From Cheilinus undulatus (lineage: Eukaryota; Chordata; Actinopteri; Labriformes; Labridae), in assembly GCF_018320785.1 (NCBI RefSeq), contig NC_054872.1:20604769-20668768 (forward strand): 64,000 bases of DNA, given 5' to 3'. A program made the position numbers and the translations under genes. The notes below the pieces were generated by a model, which saw nothing but the letters and a program-made list of their open reading frames with translations, was not told the DNA's origin and searched no databases. Positions 36,661-50,023 of this stretch are shown piece after piece (position 1 is the stretch's first letter; each line of letters begins with the position of its first letter).

Positions 36661-38170
36661 CACGTGGACAAAATTGTTGGTTTTAAACTGTTAAAGAAAT
36701 AAAAAACACAATGGTCACTGAAATAACTTTAAGCGGACAAAAATAATTAGAAATAAAATCTTAATGAAAACTAGTGAATGAAAGTCTGGCATTGCTTTTG
36801 AATTGTGGTTTAATATATTCATTTTAAAAAACAAACTAATGAAACTGGCCTGGAAAAAAATGATGGTACAATGAACTTAATGTTTTGTTGCACAACCTTG
36901 TGAGGCAATCACTGCAGTCAAGCGATTTCTGTAACTCTCAGTGAGAGTTCTGCACCTGTCCACAGGTATTTTGAACCACTCCTAGTGCACAAACTGCTCT
37001 AGCTGTCTCAGATTTGAAGGATGCCTTCTCCAGACTGCAGGCCTTCCAAAGATGTTAAATAGGATTCAGACCAAGGCTCATAGAAGGCCACTTCAAAATA
37101 GTTCAACATGACTGAGACCAAGCTTTCTGACACTGGACATTACATTTTGCTCCAGAATGTCTTGATAGTCTTGAGATTTCATTGTACCCTGCGCTGATTC
37201 AAGACATCCTGTCTCTGATGCAGCAAAGCTGGCCCCCAACATACCCGAGCCTCCTCCATGTTTCACAGTAGGCACAGTGTTAGGCTTCATTTTTACATCT
37301 GTGAACATAGAGCTGATGTGATTTGCCAGAAAGCTCCAGTTTTGTCTCATTGCTCCAAAGGTATTTTCCCTTTGTGGCTTGTCAAAATACATTTTGGCAA
37401 ATTCCAGCTTCATGTCTTTATGAGTGGCTTTCAACAGCAGAGTTTTTCTTAGTCATCTTCCATCAAGTCCACTTTGGTCACGGATGGTGCGTTCTGACAC
37501 TGATGTACCTTGACCTTGGAGTTCACCTCTAATCTCTGGAAGTTGTTCTGGACTCTTTGGTTACCATTTGAATTACCCGTCTCTTCAATTTGCCATCAGT
37601 TTTTCCTCTTGTGGCCACGTCCAGGGAGGTTGGCTATAGTCCCGTGGACCTTAAACTTCTGAATAATATGTGCAATTGTCAAAGGAACATCAATCTGCTT
37701 GGAGATGGTCTTATAGCTCTTACCTTTAATATTTTAACATCATTCTCTTTCTAATCTCCAGGGACAACTGTCTCCTTAGCTTTCTGTGATCCGTGTTCAG
37801 TATGGTACACACCATGATACCAAACAGCACAGTGGCTACTTTTCAGCCTTTAAATAGACAGACTGACTAAATTAAGGTTGGAAGACACCTGTGATGCTAA
37901 TTATAGGACACACCTTAGTCTAACATGTCCCTATAGCCAAATTATTTTCAGTCTTTTCTGGGGGTACCATCTATTTTATCCAGACAACTTAGAATAGTTT
38001 TTTTAATGATTCTATTGAACCACAATTCAAAAATAATGTCTGATTTTTATTAGTTAACTTGAAGTATTTTTAAAAATTTATTATTACATTTGTCAGTTTT
38101 AAGTTATTTCAGTGAATGCTGTGGGTTTTCTTAATTTAACAGAAGGGTACCAACAATTTTGCCCATGTGT
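36661..38170 (-). mobile_element. Tc1-like element, family E
   Basis: Long inverted ends: CACGTGGACAAAATTGTTGG at the left and, reversed from 38170, ACACATGGGCAAAATTGTTG. The similarity of the two arms runs for about 200 bp (36661-36875 and about 37940-38170). The transposase remnant is on the minus strand: KLEFAKMYFDKPQRENTFGA and [20 protein letters not shown], then CLESAQGTMKSQDYQDILEQ and SVRKLGLS down to 37093. Internal deletions remove the rest. It starts 309 bp after the DCDC2 stop codon. Confidence 0.85.
36698..36757 (+). promoter_or_regulatory. dcdc2: candidate poly(A) signals of DCDC2 inside a transposon end
   Basis: AATAAA occurs at 36698-36703 and again at 36752-36757, about 346 and 400 bp after the stop codon. 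No AATAAA or ATTAAA is present between the stop and 36697. Both hexamers lie in the left terminal inverted repeat of the Tc1-like element that begins at 36661. Further AATAAA motifs occur beyond the element, near 38420 and 38680, so a longer 3' UTR is possible. Confidence 0.45.
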
Positions 38171-41100
38171 ATAAATGAGTAAAGAAAATGAGTAAAAAGT
38201 GTGGTAATATATTCATTCATAAAACCTGTAAACTCCTGGGCTTCTATATTGTTTCAAAAATACACCGTCTAGTAGAGAACTATGCTAGAAAATGTAGTTC
38301 TGATAAGAATTACTCAAAATGAAAGTTTATTTTTTACAGGTATGGTTGAGTTAGTGACGCATGGTCAAATATTTTTGTATTTGTGTTATATTTGTTCATG
38401 TCCCAAAGCTTGTAGTACAAATAAACATGTATAAGAGCTAGCTGCAATACTGTGAACATACAGCATATGTCTGAGTGTTAGCTAGATTGTTTCATGAATT
38501 TAATGAATATACTTTAAAAGTCTTCTCATAATCTCCAATCGTTTTAACACATACATATTTCTATATTTACAAGTTTTGCCAGAGAATGAAGGGAAATTAA
38601 CTGCACTTGTTAAGATGTTTTAATAAAACAGACTTTGTTCTCTGTCATTTATCACTGTCACTTTATCCATTTATTTGAAAACAATAAATGACAAAAAATA
38701 TTTCAAGTGTGATTAAATGTTTGCTGTGGTGGATATATTTGTTTAAACTTCACTAAAGAAGACCTTGGCCAACCTAGATATTGTCTATAAATGATAGATA
38801 TTGTCTTGACTCCAATCACGGCTGCTATAGAATGTCTTAATGCATTTTTATCAAACAAGCTTTAAAATGAGAAAGGTTTCACAACATCTAAAATATTAGA
38901 AGTTGTTAAAATATTTTTGGGAACTTACCACACTAACAAAACATGGCCAGCAGTTGTAAGCTACATGCCACCATTTTATCATCTTATCTGATGTGCAGGG
39001 CTGGTGCAGTGTTGGTTTAACTGGTGACACTGGTAAACAATCTTGATTGTAAGCATTTAGATGTGTCTCTAGAGACATTGACATTAATAAGAAACATTTG
39101 GTGGAGTTATACAGAGCACATTCAAACGGATCAAAGAAAATTTAAGTGACTTTGAAGATGATCTCACCTTGTGACTCCAAGAATGCTGTAGTAACATGAA
39201 TGAATGACAAGTAAACATTGCAATTCTCTTATTATGAATCACAAATAAAAAGTTTAATACTTTGCGTTATTGATCGACAGTCAAAAATGTGGGAGAACAG
39301 GGGAGCACAACAGAGCCATCTGCCAAGGAAATTTGATTGTAGGGATTTGTAGAAGAGACATTAGGCATCACTGTCTAATCCTTGAAATCCACGTCATTGC
39401 TGATGACAATCACATGCTGCAAACATAAGTTGACCTAGGGACACAGGTGAATCCTGAACAACATATTGGACCACTAAAGTTGACCACAATAATGTGGTGG
39501 TAAACCAAGCAGTGGTAATGCACCAAGACAGCATCATTACAGACGGATCATCCACAAACTTGATATTTTCTGGGCAACGCAACACAGCTCTTCCTCGTTT
39601 TCCATGTAGCAGAGAGAGAGAGAGAGGGCGCCCTCACTTACGTCTCTCATACATAGTCTCCCACAGGGACACCCATATTACATATGCAATATGTCACAGT
39701 GAGTTATGCTATAGTATGTCGGGTGTGCTGTAGCATCTTATGCCATAACCCACTGCCAGACTTAGTATGCTGTGCTACATGCCTATCTGTCCTATGCTAT
39801 GCTGTTCCATTCTAACTTATGCATGTACATCCTTTTTTTTTAATTTAGCTTACTAACATGCTGCTATTTTTTCTCCTTTGTTTAATTCACTGCTTACCTT
39901 TATGTCCTGAATTATTTTCTGAAAATCTCAAATTGAACTAGTTGTACTCTAGTAAATTTGGTTTCAGTGGAGGAGTTATCTTTGACTGTACATTGGGCTT
40001 TTGTGACAGCTTACCTTTGGCATGAGATTACCAGTTTAGCTCCAAACTGAACAGTGAGGACAGCCATGTTTCCAGACTGACTGATCCTTCCAGCTAAAGG
40101 CAGCAGCGTGTTGGTAAACAGATGATGTCAGAGCTAAGAGGAAAGATACTACCATGACAACATGATGAGCAAGACCATTTATAGCTGTACTTTGTTTGGC
40201 CGAGGAAACATCCAACTAGTGTTTTCAGATGTTTGTTTGACTATGTTCATAATAATTATGTGAGAGGAAAGCTTACAGTTAAATATAAATATATAAATAA
40301 AATAAAACCAAGTGTAGAAATCATAATTTATGTATGGCTCTTAGAATTATGATGCCAACATACTGGTCAATGTTATTATTCAGGTAGAATGACAGGTGAG
40401 ACTGGATTAAAAATGTGATACACGTCTTTATTTTATTCCCATACTGCCTATAGATGAAACAAGGACTCATAGAGCCACTATTAAAACGCCTCCTTAAAAC
40501 AGGAAGCTATAGTGTGAACTGTGATCTAATTCAGCGTCTGTGATGTCTTCCTGTCCTTGCTGCAGCTTAAATTAAGATTCATGCAGTCGTTGTGTTTGTG
40601 AGTCACTGTCCCAGAAGGTGGAGGGGGGGCTCATGGGTAAGAGAGAGGATGAGGTGAAGAGAGAGTGGAGACACAGAGGCAGCGGGGGTGGGTATGTGTG
40701 TGTGAGTCATATACGGCCTGACTGGTCGAGGTGATGATCCTTAAGGTGCTATTTCTGGAGCTACCATCAATTCAGTGTTATCTCCTCCAATGGCTTCCTT
40801 TTAGTGCATGCATGAGTGTGTTAATAAGATTCTGAATAGCACTGAAACTGCACTTCCCCTGTGCAAATGACTCTGCTGATTGATTACATTAATAGCTTTC
40901 ACACAAGAAGTTTATCATACCACTACAGCATTGACAGTCTGAAGTCTTTTATAAATTAAACCAGACATTACTCTGTTTTCCTCCTTGAAGTGAAAAAGGT
41001 GTGTTTGAACTTTTAGAGCAAAAGTCAATACTTTATTTGACTCCACCTGTTTCTCAGGCTTAAAATCTTAGAACTGTCAAAAAGTGGATGTTGTTTGGTG

Positions 41101-41620
41101 CAATCACAATACCTGTTTTTAATGACAAGGTTTACTACAGAACCTCTGGAAGGACATGGAGTACTTTTTGAGGATCTGAGAGGGTTCTGGCAGCAGACTG
41201 CAACTGCTCTGTTAAAGGGGTGTCTGAGAGTTCCTCTGGCATTAGTTTCAGTTAATCCCAGAGCAAACTACCTGTTTCAAGACCACTGAACAATCAAAAT
41301 ACTCATTCAGTATTCAAGTCATTGAGATTGCAGGGGAATGAGTAGATTCTTCAACCTTTTGAGATGAGGTAGCTTCTTCACTTGGATGCAAAGTTTTCGA
41401 TGACAAAGTCACCAACTAACATCATACATGTCTGATTAATGTCTGATTTAAATGGTCGATCGTGCAGCCAAAAACAAGAAGGTAGAGGCTAGACTGAATT
41501 ATTAAGCAAAATAAATATTTGTATTGAAATTAGACATGTTTCTAGGTGAATAATATAAAATATGATTAATATATTTCGCACAGAATTAACTGAACTTAAA
41601 TGCCATATGGTGTCAGCTCA
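38171..41620. other. DCDC2-NRSN1 intergenic region, no gene seen
   Basis: AT-rich sequence with further AATAAA motifs near 38420 and 38680 that might serve DCDC2, a short GA run at 39609-39625, and no recognisable coding exon or RNA gene. Confidence 0.4.
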
Positions 41621-41629
41621 ACTTACCCC

Positions 41630-41820
41630 ACACTGTAAGCCCGGATGAGTTGAACTTACTTAAAAAATTTGAGGAAACCAGTTGTCCTTAAAAAAATTTA
41701 ACTAATGTATAATGAAAACTTTTGTGAATTTAACTTAAGTTTTTAAGTACAACAAATTAAATACCAAGGTGATTTAACTTTAAATCTCTTGCAAAGTCAA
41801 TTGCTCCCTGTTGTTTTGGT
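41630..41820. repeat. short dispersed repeat (MITE-like)
   Basis: CACTGTAAGCCCGGATGAGT and GTTGAACTTACTTAAAAAATT, then AACTTAAGTTTTTAAGTAC: I recognise this as a frequent short non-coding repeat of fish genomes. No second copy is in the window to define its ends. Confidence 0.45.
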
Positions 41821-41846
41821 TATCTATTTTGGTATGCAAAAACAAC

Positions 41847-42605
<759 letters not shown>

Positions 42606-44547
42606 TATTTTCTTTGTGTGCTGTACTTCACTGAATGTGCTTTGAGGGGAAAAATAAATGCAATCATCCCATATTTAAAGCTGCAGATCATTTTATTGTA
42701 TTTTTGAAAAATAGACATACTGTATATATAGACACTGATATATATTTGTTCTTTATCGGATATCAGTACATTTTTCATTTAATGGTAGAATCCACTGTTA
42801 CATCAGGAGACACTTAAACTGGGAGACCATTTTCATCTGATGGCCAGAAATAAAGCAAAAAAAAAAAAAAAAAAGTTATGGACTTGGGATTGCAATAAAG
42901 AACTCAGTTTTGGTAAATGTAGAAATGAAAAAAAAATGCACAAATCACAGCATAAAGAACTACAAGTCAGCACGTTTATCGATCACTTAATAATGCTCCC
43001 ACCGCACAGGAGGTTTGATCCATGACAGCTTGTTTTAACAGATTGATTTACTCATTTTTGCAGCTTAACAGTGGGTTTCTTTACAATTAATGTGCTGTTC
43101 TTAGAGCTACGAGTTTGCATTAAATCTGAGAATGGAAGTGACATCATAGAAAACTTATCATAAAATCTGACAAGAAAGGGAGAGGTTGTTGGAATAATGG
43201 TAAAAGGTCAACTTACATGAACATATAAAGCCAGCATAGCATTTCAACAGTGATGCCATTGTTAGTGCATGGATTTAAACAGGAGAAAGTGGAAGGTTCC
43301 TGCAGCATTAATGAACATGCTTGATGGCAGTTAGACAGTGACAACCGCTATCATACTTTTAACCAAACTACATAAGAAAATCTGCAGTGGTACAATTGAT
43401 GTTGTTGTGTACAATAGATTAAAAAAAAAAAAAGAAATCATACATAAGCAAGAGCTGAAAGCGTCATTTAGATTGGCTTTATCACAATAATAAAACATAT
43501 TTAATAGCAACAAAAATAATGGGTTCTAAAAAGCAGCAACACATGACCGTAGCAGCCTGTTGTGCTTGTAAGTTAAAGAGTAAAATGAGTATAAATCCCC
43601 TTTAAATAACCTCTGTTGGATATGACACCAGTATATGAAACCTTTTCAACTTTACTTGCCATGCTCTTTGCAGTTTCAGGTGTATCCAAAGCATGTGTGA
43701 AACCAGACAGGCTGAAAACAACAAGTGTCACGCTGTCAAAGACAATGCAGCTGATGGGATCTCACTGGAGAGCTGGTCGCACGCTCTTCCCTTGTTATGT
43801 AACATTTCTGTCACGTTGCTGCCTCTACTGATGCTCCCTTTAACCACATAGCACCTGCACTCATAGCAGCTGGATGAGGGCATTTTGATCAATTTGTTGC
43901 AAAAATACAAGCATGGACGGTATTTATCCTTTATGGATGCCTTATTTGTATCGACTTGAGGGTAACCCCTTGATTAAGTGACAGACTTTGCTGTTGTGCA
44001 TGCTCTGTCTGCTTCAGTGTACCTCTCATCCATCTGTGCTGCCTCCCTATCGATCCTGTCTGAAAACTCACTGAAGGTCAGAAGCCTAATAAGGCAGGAG
44101 AAAATGTCAGTGTGAAATCCACCCTTTAATGTCTCTTCTAATCTGCTCTGATGGTCTGAATAGTTCAATATAAGTATCTCATAAGCCTCCAGTTTTCTTT
44201 CCCGTAAACAGAACTTAAATGACTCATTAATTGGCTAAAGCACATGTTAATATCGTGCTGTTTTGATTTACACCTCTCTCTGTGGTGATTTTCTGTCTGT
44301 ACAAGGAGCACAAAGAGTACTTAGTACAGAGAAACACTTCCCCTGATGTTCTTCTGTTGAAATAATAGCTGTTGTGTCCACGGCTTCTTTTGATCATTTC
44401 TGTGAATGGGCGCCAATCAGCAATTACTTCAAATGGTGCATCTGCTGCCTCCCACCCCCAGGCACACACACAATCCTCTTTTCCCAAAGTGAGTCCTCTC
44501 AAAAGAAAACACATCTTAACTAAGATGTTGTTGTTCAGCTGCTGTGG
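42606..44547. other. intergenic, downstream of NRSN1, no gene seen
   Basis: Contains A-rich runs (42857-42874, 43418-43432). No coding or repeat match supported. Confidence 0.4.
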
Positions 44548-44553
44548 TTTATT
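44548..44553 (-). promoter_or_regulatory. nrsn1: candidate poly(A) signal of NRSN1
   Basis: TTTATT on the plus strand, i.e. AATAAA on the gene strand, about 330 bp after the stop codon. It is the first canonical hexamer downstream of the stop; no ATTAAA comes earlier. Confidence 0.5.
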
Positions 44554-44884
44554 GATTTGTTTCTGCGGTTTGTTTCTGGGCATAAAGCTCAGAACCTGCA
44601 TGTGCTTTGTTAAACTAAAATTGGATTTCATACTAGTGATGTTCAAACAAAGAAGTTAAACTTTGCACAGCTGTATTAGCTCAGCACAGATTAAACCTTA
44701 AAAATGAAGCTTTGATGTCAAGCACTGCAAACAAAAAAAAATTCAGTCATGTAAGCTGACCTTTCAAAATAAGAGAAAATGCACACAGATTGACATACAC
44801 ACACATGTTCACACCCACTCACAGTCTGCGCACATGTCAATCACACACACGTTTCTTCACTGTATGACTTCATGTTGGCGTCTG

Positions 44885-44988
44885 TCAGGTCTCTGACTTT
44901 GTGGTCGTTGGCTGGATGTTCTGCACTTTGGAAAGTGTGACTGGCACCTTTCCCTCTCCGGGAGTCGGCGCCCTCATTATGGGGGTAC
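44885..44988 (-). CDS. nrsn1: NRSN1 last coding exon
   Basis: Acceptor TTTGTCCCAG, 133 bp downstream of the previous donor. Two bases complete Gly167, then 33 codons and TGA. It encodes APTPGEGKVPVTLSKVQNIQ near the end, closely like the APGPGETKIPVTLSRVQNVQ end of human neurensin-1, which is why this short exon is preferred to read-through of the preceding donor. Confidence 0.9.
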
Positions 44989-47900
44989 CTGGGACAAAAG
45001 TACTTCCTATACATGGGATGTTCATTCAAAACAGTGTGCAGAATAAAGAAACCCTGTATCTACTGTCTGAAATCTCCATCTTTTTGTGTCGCACTAAGGT
45101 CTGTATAATGTGAGGCCTTACCAACTGTTGCGTGCAGATCTGCCAACCTCTCCTTAAACTTCTGCTGCAGATAGAGCTCTTCTTTGGAGTAGCTTTTGGC
45201 AAAGGCAGACAGCAGGAGACCCACAGCCATGGAGGTGCCTCCCACACAGAACAGCACAGCGCCGGTCAGCTTACAAACATCCAGTGCACGGTTGAAGCTG
45301 ACTGCATGGCTGTTCAAGAAAAAGGATTATTTTGTAGTTGTGTTTCATCAGTCTACTGTCAATATCAAGTTTGGATCTCATGTATGTGTTGTGTGTTGTG
45401 TTTTTGCTGAAGGAGCTATGCCTCCAAACCAATTAAAATAATTTTAATTTCAATGGCTGAAAATTATCTTGATGTCTGTAACAGAGCTCAATTTGCCCTT
45501 CATTTGGAACATGCTCTAGTTCTGGAAGTAAATACTGCAATCTATAGCCTCTGTTTACATTCTGTAAAATCCTTCTATCAGCATTTTTAATCAATGAACC
45601 AAACTAACCAACTACTCAGATACCCAAGTTGATAAAATATTTGATTCAGCTTAAAACCAGCATTTAAAAATGGAGGAAATGCGAAGAAACAGTACAGTGT
45701 GCATGTTTTCAAGGAATGATGTGTTCCACAATCCATTGCAATTCCAATAATTCATTGTGTCCAACCATATACATACCTCCTTTCTATTGTTGTGTTAAAT
45801 TGTAAATAAAAACAGTGTGAGCGATTGTTTCATAGTATGACTGTACAGCCTGTGTTCACAGGTGCTATAATATTTATACGGTTACAGCAGAGACGTTGTG
45901 GGTACTGTAGTTATTTTACTATGTAGAGTGCCTATAAAAAGTATTCACCCCCTTGGATGTTTTACCCTTCTATTGATTTTATAATTCAATCATGGTGAAT
46001 ATCATTTTGCTCAATTTTTGATTAATTTAGCTTTTTTGTCAATGTGTCTCAAGTGATTGCAGTCTAAACACATCTGTTTCTGGAAGGTCCAGTAAATGGT
46101 TTATCAGGATTCCTGACTACCATTACATCATAAAGACAAAGGAACAATAAAAGCAACTCAGAGAAAAGGTTGTTGAAAAGTATAAGTTGGGATAGGTACA
46201 TAAAAATTTCCAAGGCACTGAACATCCCCAGGAGTTTGGTTAAATCCATCATTAAGAAATGGAAGGAATATGGCACATGAGGCAAACTCAGATTAAATCT
46301 TGACCAGGGTATGCTAAAAGGCATGTGGGAGACTCCATGGTCAAGTGGAAGGAAGATATTTGGTCTGATGAGACCAATATTGTGCTTTTTGACCATCTGA
46401 CAAGATGCTTTGTTTGGCAGACACCAAACACAGCACATACCAAAAACACAGCACCCCACTACAAAGTATGGTGGTGGCAGCATCATGCTGTGGGGATGCT
46501 CCTCAGCAGCTGGCTCTGGAAGGTTTGTAAAGGAGGAGGATAGAATTAATGTGAAAAAATACAGGAAAACCCTGGAGAACAATCTTGTTCAGACTGCAGG
46601 TAAACTACGGTTTTGGAACAAATTTATTTTCCAGCAAGACAATGACCCGTAGCATACAGCAAAAGCTACACAGAAATGGTTTTAAAGACAACAAGGTAAA
46701 TGTTCTGGAGTGGCCGAGTCAAAGCCCAGACCTCAGAATTGAAAAGGGCTGCCTGTACCAGATTCCAATGCAACCTGACAGAGCTTGAGGAGTTTTGCAC
46801 AGAAGAATGGAGTAAAACTGCAGTGTCCAGATACGCAAGCCTGACTGAGACCTATCCACACAGACTTGGAGCTGTGGTTGCAGCCAAAGGTGAATCTACT
46901 AAATACTGACTTTAAGAGGGTGAATATTCATACAATCACTTATTTTACATCACATATTTTTTTAACTGATGTTACTTTGTAGAAATCTGTTTTCATTTTG
47001 ACATTAAAGATTTTTTTTGTCAAAAAAGCTAAATAATGTTGACAATGATTAATCTAAAAAATAAATTGAAGGGTAAAAAATTAAGGGGTGATCACTTTGT
47101 ATAGGCACTGTAAAGCTATAGTGTTGTGTTGGCTAGTGTTTGTACCTGTCAACAAAAAGGAGATCATCCTCGCCAAATGCTTCAATCCTCGCTGGAGTGC
47201 CATAACCCACCAACACAACAATGAGGCCCACTACCAAGATCAGAGTGCCGAACGCGAGACAGACCTGCAGGAGGGTGGTAAAGGTTATAAAATTTAAAAA
47301 CCAACTATATTAACTCAGCTCATAAATTTTTGGAATGACAATGTGTTTCCAGACAGCATCAGGAGAAAAGCTGAAGGTTAACTTTACCTTCCAGAGTAAA
47401 GAGCTCCACCTGCTCGGTGATCTCTGAATCTGAAAATCTTCATCACGTTCCCAGATTGAGGCTGTGCATTCCTCATAGAACTGGTGAAGAAATCAGGAGA
47501 GATAATGAGACAAATTAGGACTTCTAAACTACAGTTTTAAACAGTCCATTTAAAATGAGACTATGTGGAGGAAAACTTTGTGATAGTAAATATAGTAGTC
47601 CTCATGGGCTAAAACCTATCAAGCCTAATTTTACTATTTTCAAGGAATGACAGCAAAAAGTTTTTCTGTAACTTTTTTTTTTTTTTTTTAACAAAATCCA
47701 TTTCAACTTGTTAAAAGAAGTTTTACACTTTTTGAATTTTTGGTTAGTATGCCTTATACATGAGATTTTTTCTGATATTTAAGTTTTTAAAAGACATTTT
47801 TGAATAGTTACAAGCATTTATTGATGAATGGTCACAGACTGGTATATGTCAAAGTGCAGCAAGAAAAAATATGCATACGTTTTAGTAATGTTTGGGCCAA

Positions 47901-49336
47901 AAACTGAGGGAAAGTAAGGCATGTAATGGTGAGTAAGCCTGCCTGAGGGCACCAACAGATGGGAAGGAGGACTGACACTCCTGAAAGTGCTCTGGATGTC
48001 TGGATCGTGGACTGTAGAAAGAATCGGACAAACCCTGTGTGACATCAGCCGTCTACTTACAATAGGCGGACTCAAACTGCTTTGGAAGCCAATCTGCTGT
48101 GGCTTCCTACATCTGTCCAGGAACAGGCGAGGCCTCTGTGGCCCATAAGAATTAAAAAGTTCTACTGTCAAAACTCAACAGCTTTAATTGTTTCATGGAC
48201 AAAACCCGGAGGAAACAGGTACACATTGCTGGCATCAGGTCAAAATCTCGTACCTCTATTTTTATAAAATGCTAACTATGACCTCTTACTTTTCACTGAA
48301 ATGTGGGGATTTTTGAGATACGAGGTTTTTGCCCACTGCCAGCAATATGTTTATTATACCAAAAGAGGTTTGTACAAACTATTTAAGTAGAGTTTTGCAA
48401 TGATCTTAGTTACAGTCAATCTAATTTTGACACCCTCAGAGCAGACAGAGCCTAGCGCCCCCCATGAGATCTTAGGCGCCCTCCAGGTTAGGAACCAATG
48501 ACCAAGGGTACTGTCCAAGCGGGTAGTAGGGTTATGCCAAGCCCCTTGTCATGCGACAGATATCCCAAGGCCCCCCAAAACCACTGGCACTCACCAGCCT
48601 ATCACCAGGGGTGATAGGCCCAGACAAAAGAAACGCCATTGAGCTTGACCTTGACCGCCAAGCAACATGTATGTGTTGACATGTGTCAAACTTGACTTGG
48701 GCCGCCTCCCTTAGCATCATGCCTAAAACATATGCTTATGACTGTATAGCAGCAAATGATTGCAGTCTTCCTTATGGGGCAATCAGACTGCCTCTAATTT
48801 GCTTCTATATAAAGCTTATGTATAAGCTATCAGCCACTCCTGTAGTAAAGCCTGGTAGCCATTTTCATTCCACCATCTGTACAGTTTCCCCTCTTTTTTT
48901 GCAATTTATGCCCCATAGCCATATCTGCATGAAATACCTTCTTTTAATAATGAAATAAGCAGAATTTGTAATTTTCTTAAATTTTATTTACTATGGATCA
49001 TTTTTGATCCGCCAAGACAACAAACACTATAAATTTTGAAAAACCACCCATAATTCATGGTCATATTATAAAGGGGATTTGCAAAGGGCATGGAAGGAAA
49101 CATCCATATTATTTTTTTGGCATATTTCTATTTCATATTTATGTGCAACACCTTTTGAAAACAGGTCAAATTCTCACAAGGGCATTAAGATTAATAATTA
49201 AACAAGGGAACATATAAACTTGACGTCTGTGTTGTACCTGGTGTAGGTAAGAACGGACTCCATACTGCTGGCAGTTCCCGCCGGCCTGAGCTTGCTCTCC
49301 GTAGTCTGACCCACAGATCTCTGTGCAGGAAGTCAT
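44885..49336 (-). CDS. nrsn1: NRSN1, neurensin-1 (complete, five coding exons)
   Basis: Seen: minus-strand join 49336-49238, 47480-47388, 47264-47146, 45309-45122, 44988-44885, all GT-AG; ATG at 49336, TGA at 44887-44885, 603 bp, 200 residues. The protein runs from GVRSYLHQFYEECTASIWE through RSPSRWSS to a first hydrophobic span (about 65-86), a loop with RIEAFGEDDLLFVDSHAV, a second span (118-141, LTGAVLFCVGGTSMAVGLLL), then KSYSKEELYLQQKFKERLAD and VPVTLSKVQNIQP. Known: neurensin-1 (human, 195 residues) is a brain-enriched two-pass protein of small vesicles in neurites and growth cones, involved in neurite extension. The length and nearly every conserved block match. NRSN2 is shorter and less alike. 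It lies tail to tail with DCDC2, 8.5 kb away. Confidence 0.94.
45122..45309 (-). CDS. nrsn1: NRSN1 fourth coding exon (second membrane span)
   Basis: Acceptor TTGAACAG and donor GTAAGG. It completes Ser104 and encodes 62 more codons plus one base: HAVSFNRALDVCKLTGAVLF, a Gly/Leu-rich second span, then KSYSKEELYLQQKFKERLAD. If the donor is not used, translation continues 24 residues (ending GDFRQ) to a stop at 45060-45062. Confidence 0.93.
45926..47110 (+). mobile_element. Tc1-like element, family A, copy 3
   Basis: TA-flanked (45924-45925, 47111-47112). Ends are GAGTGCCTATAAAAAGTATT and, reversed, CAGTGCCTATACAAAGTGAT. The transposase remnant is on the plus strand: KHMGDSMVKWKEDIWSDETN, FGRHQTQHIPKTQHPTTKYG GGSIMLWG, KFIFQQDNDP, VNVLEWPSQSPDLR, then EEWSKTAVSRYASLTETYPH. 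About 400 bp near the front is deleted and frames shift. It lies in the NRSN1 intron between coding exons 4 and 3, antisense to the gene. Confidence 0.88.
47146..47264 (-). CDS. nrsn1: NRSN1 third coding exon (first membrane span)
   Basis: Acceptor CTCCTGCAG and donor GTACAA. It has 39 codons plus two bases: a hydrophobic segment VCLAFGTLILVVGLIVVLVG, then YGTPARIEAFGEDDLLFVD. The AEAFGE..VVD type loop is typical of neurensins. A Tc1-like element ends 35 bp beyond the donor side (47110). Confidence 0.93.
47388..47480 (-). CDS. nrsn1: NRSN1 second coding exon
   Basis: Acceptor TTCACCAG and donor GTAAAG. It has 31 whole codons: FYEECTASIWERDEDFQIQR followed by SPSRWSSLLWK. This is the most conserved cytoplasmic block of neurensins before the first membrane span. 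The intron to the next exon is only 123 bp. Confidence 0.93.
47481..49237. other. NRSN1 intron, no recognised feature
   Basis: A GC-richer block at 48420-48720 (GCGCCCCCCATGAGATCTTA and on) stands out from the AT-rich surroundings and may be an old repeat. A poly(T) run is at 47673-47690. Confidence 0.4.
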
Positions 49337-49353
49337 CCTTCACATCTGTCTAC
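49238..49353 (-). CDS. nrsn1: NRSN1 first coding exon
   Basis: Coding part 49336-49238 (33 codons, ends in phase 0); the acceptor after TGTGTGCAG puts the exon start at 49353, leaving 17 bases of 5' UTR. It encodes MTSCTEICGSDYGEQ and, at the end, QQYGVRSYLHQ, which matches the conserved YGVRSYLHQ of neurensins. Donor GTACAA. This ATG is the only one in frame before the conserved block. Confidence 0.9.
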
Positions 49354-50023
49354 CTGCACACACAGGCACACACAAAACCCATAAAAAATATATTAAAGCA
49401 TGAATGTACAACTACACACCTACTGTGAGGAACCACCTACGCAATTCTTCCCTACATTTACACATTCATACAGCAGCTTGTACCCTAACACAGAACTGGA
49501 GTTATATAACATTGTTCTGAGGGGATGGCTGCCTCAGTACATTGAGATTAATGATGCGTTCTCTCTGTCTGCCATTATGAAATAAGCTGTGAAATATTAT
49601 ATCTGTCCTCCTCCATGGAGTCAGTATTAGATCAGAGAGTGCTGCTGATATGTATATTCTCTGTTTGCTCATTTTGCTGCATGCAAAACTAAAATAAAAA
49701 CACCAGTTTTCTTGTGCTTTACATCAAGATAAAGTGGTGTTTATGCAGTATGTTTCCTGTTTAAAAGGCCATGTTGGAAAATAAACAGCAAGGACATACA
49801 AGGTAAAGTTTCCCATGCTTCTTGTTGAATAGGCAAGGTAATGTATCTGGTTGCTTGGCCTCAACAAGAAAGCTATGGTTTGTTGCTGTCACATTTGGAC
49901 TTGTTAAAGATTTGAATATGAATGTTTACAATGGATCTGTCACAGGCAGGAGAAGTGATATTACAACCATAAAACATATGTGGTTTTCTACTGAGAGTGT
50001 TTGACTAAGACTGATTCATTGAG

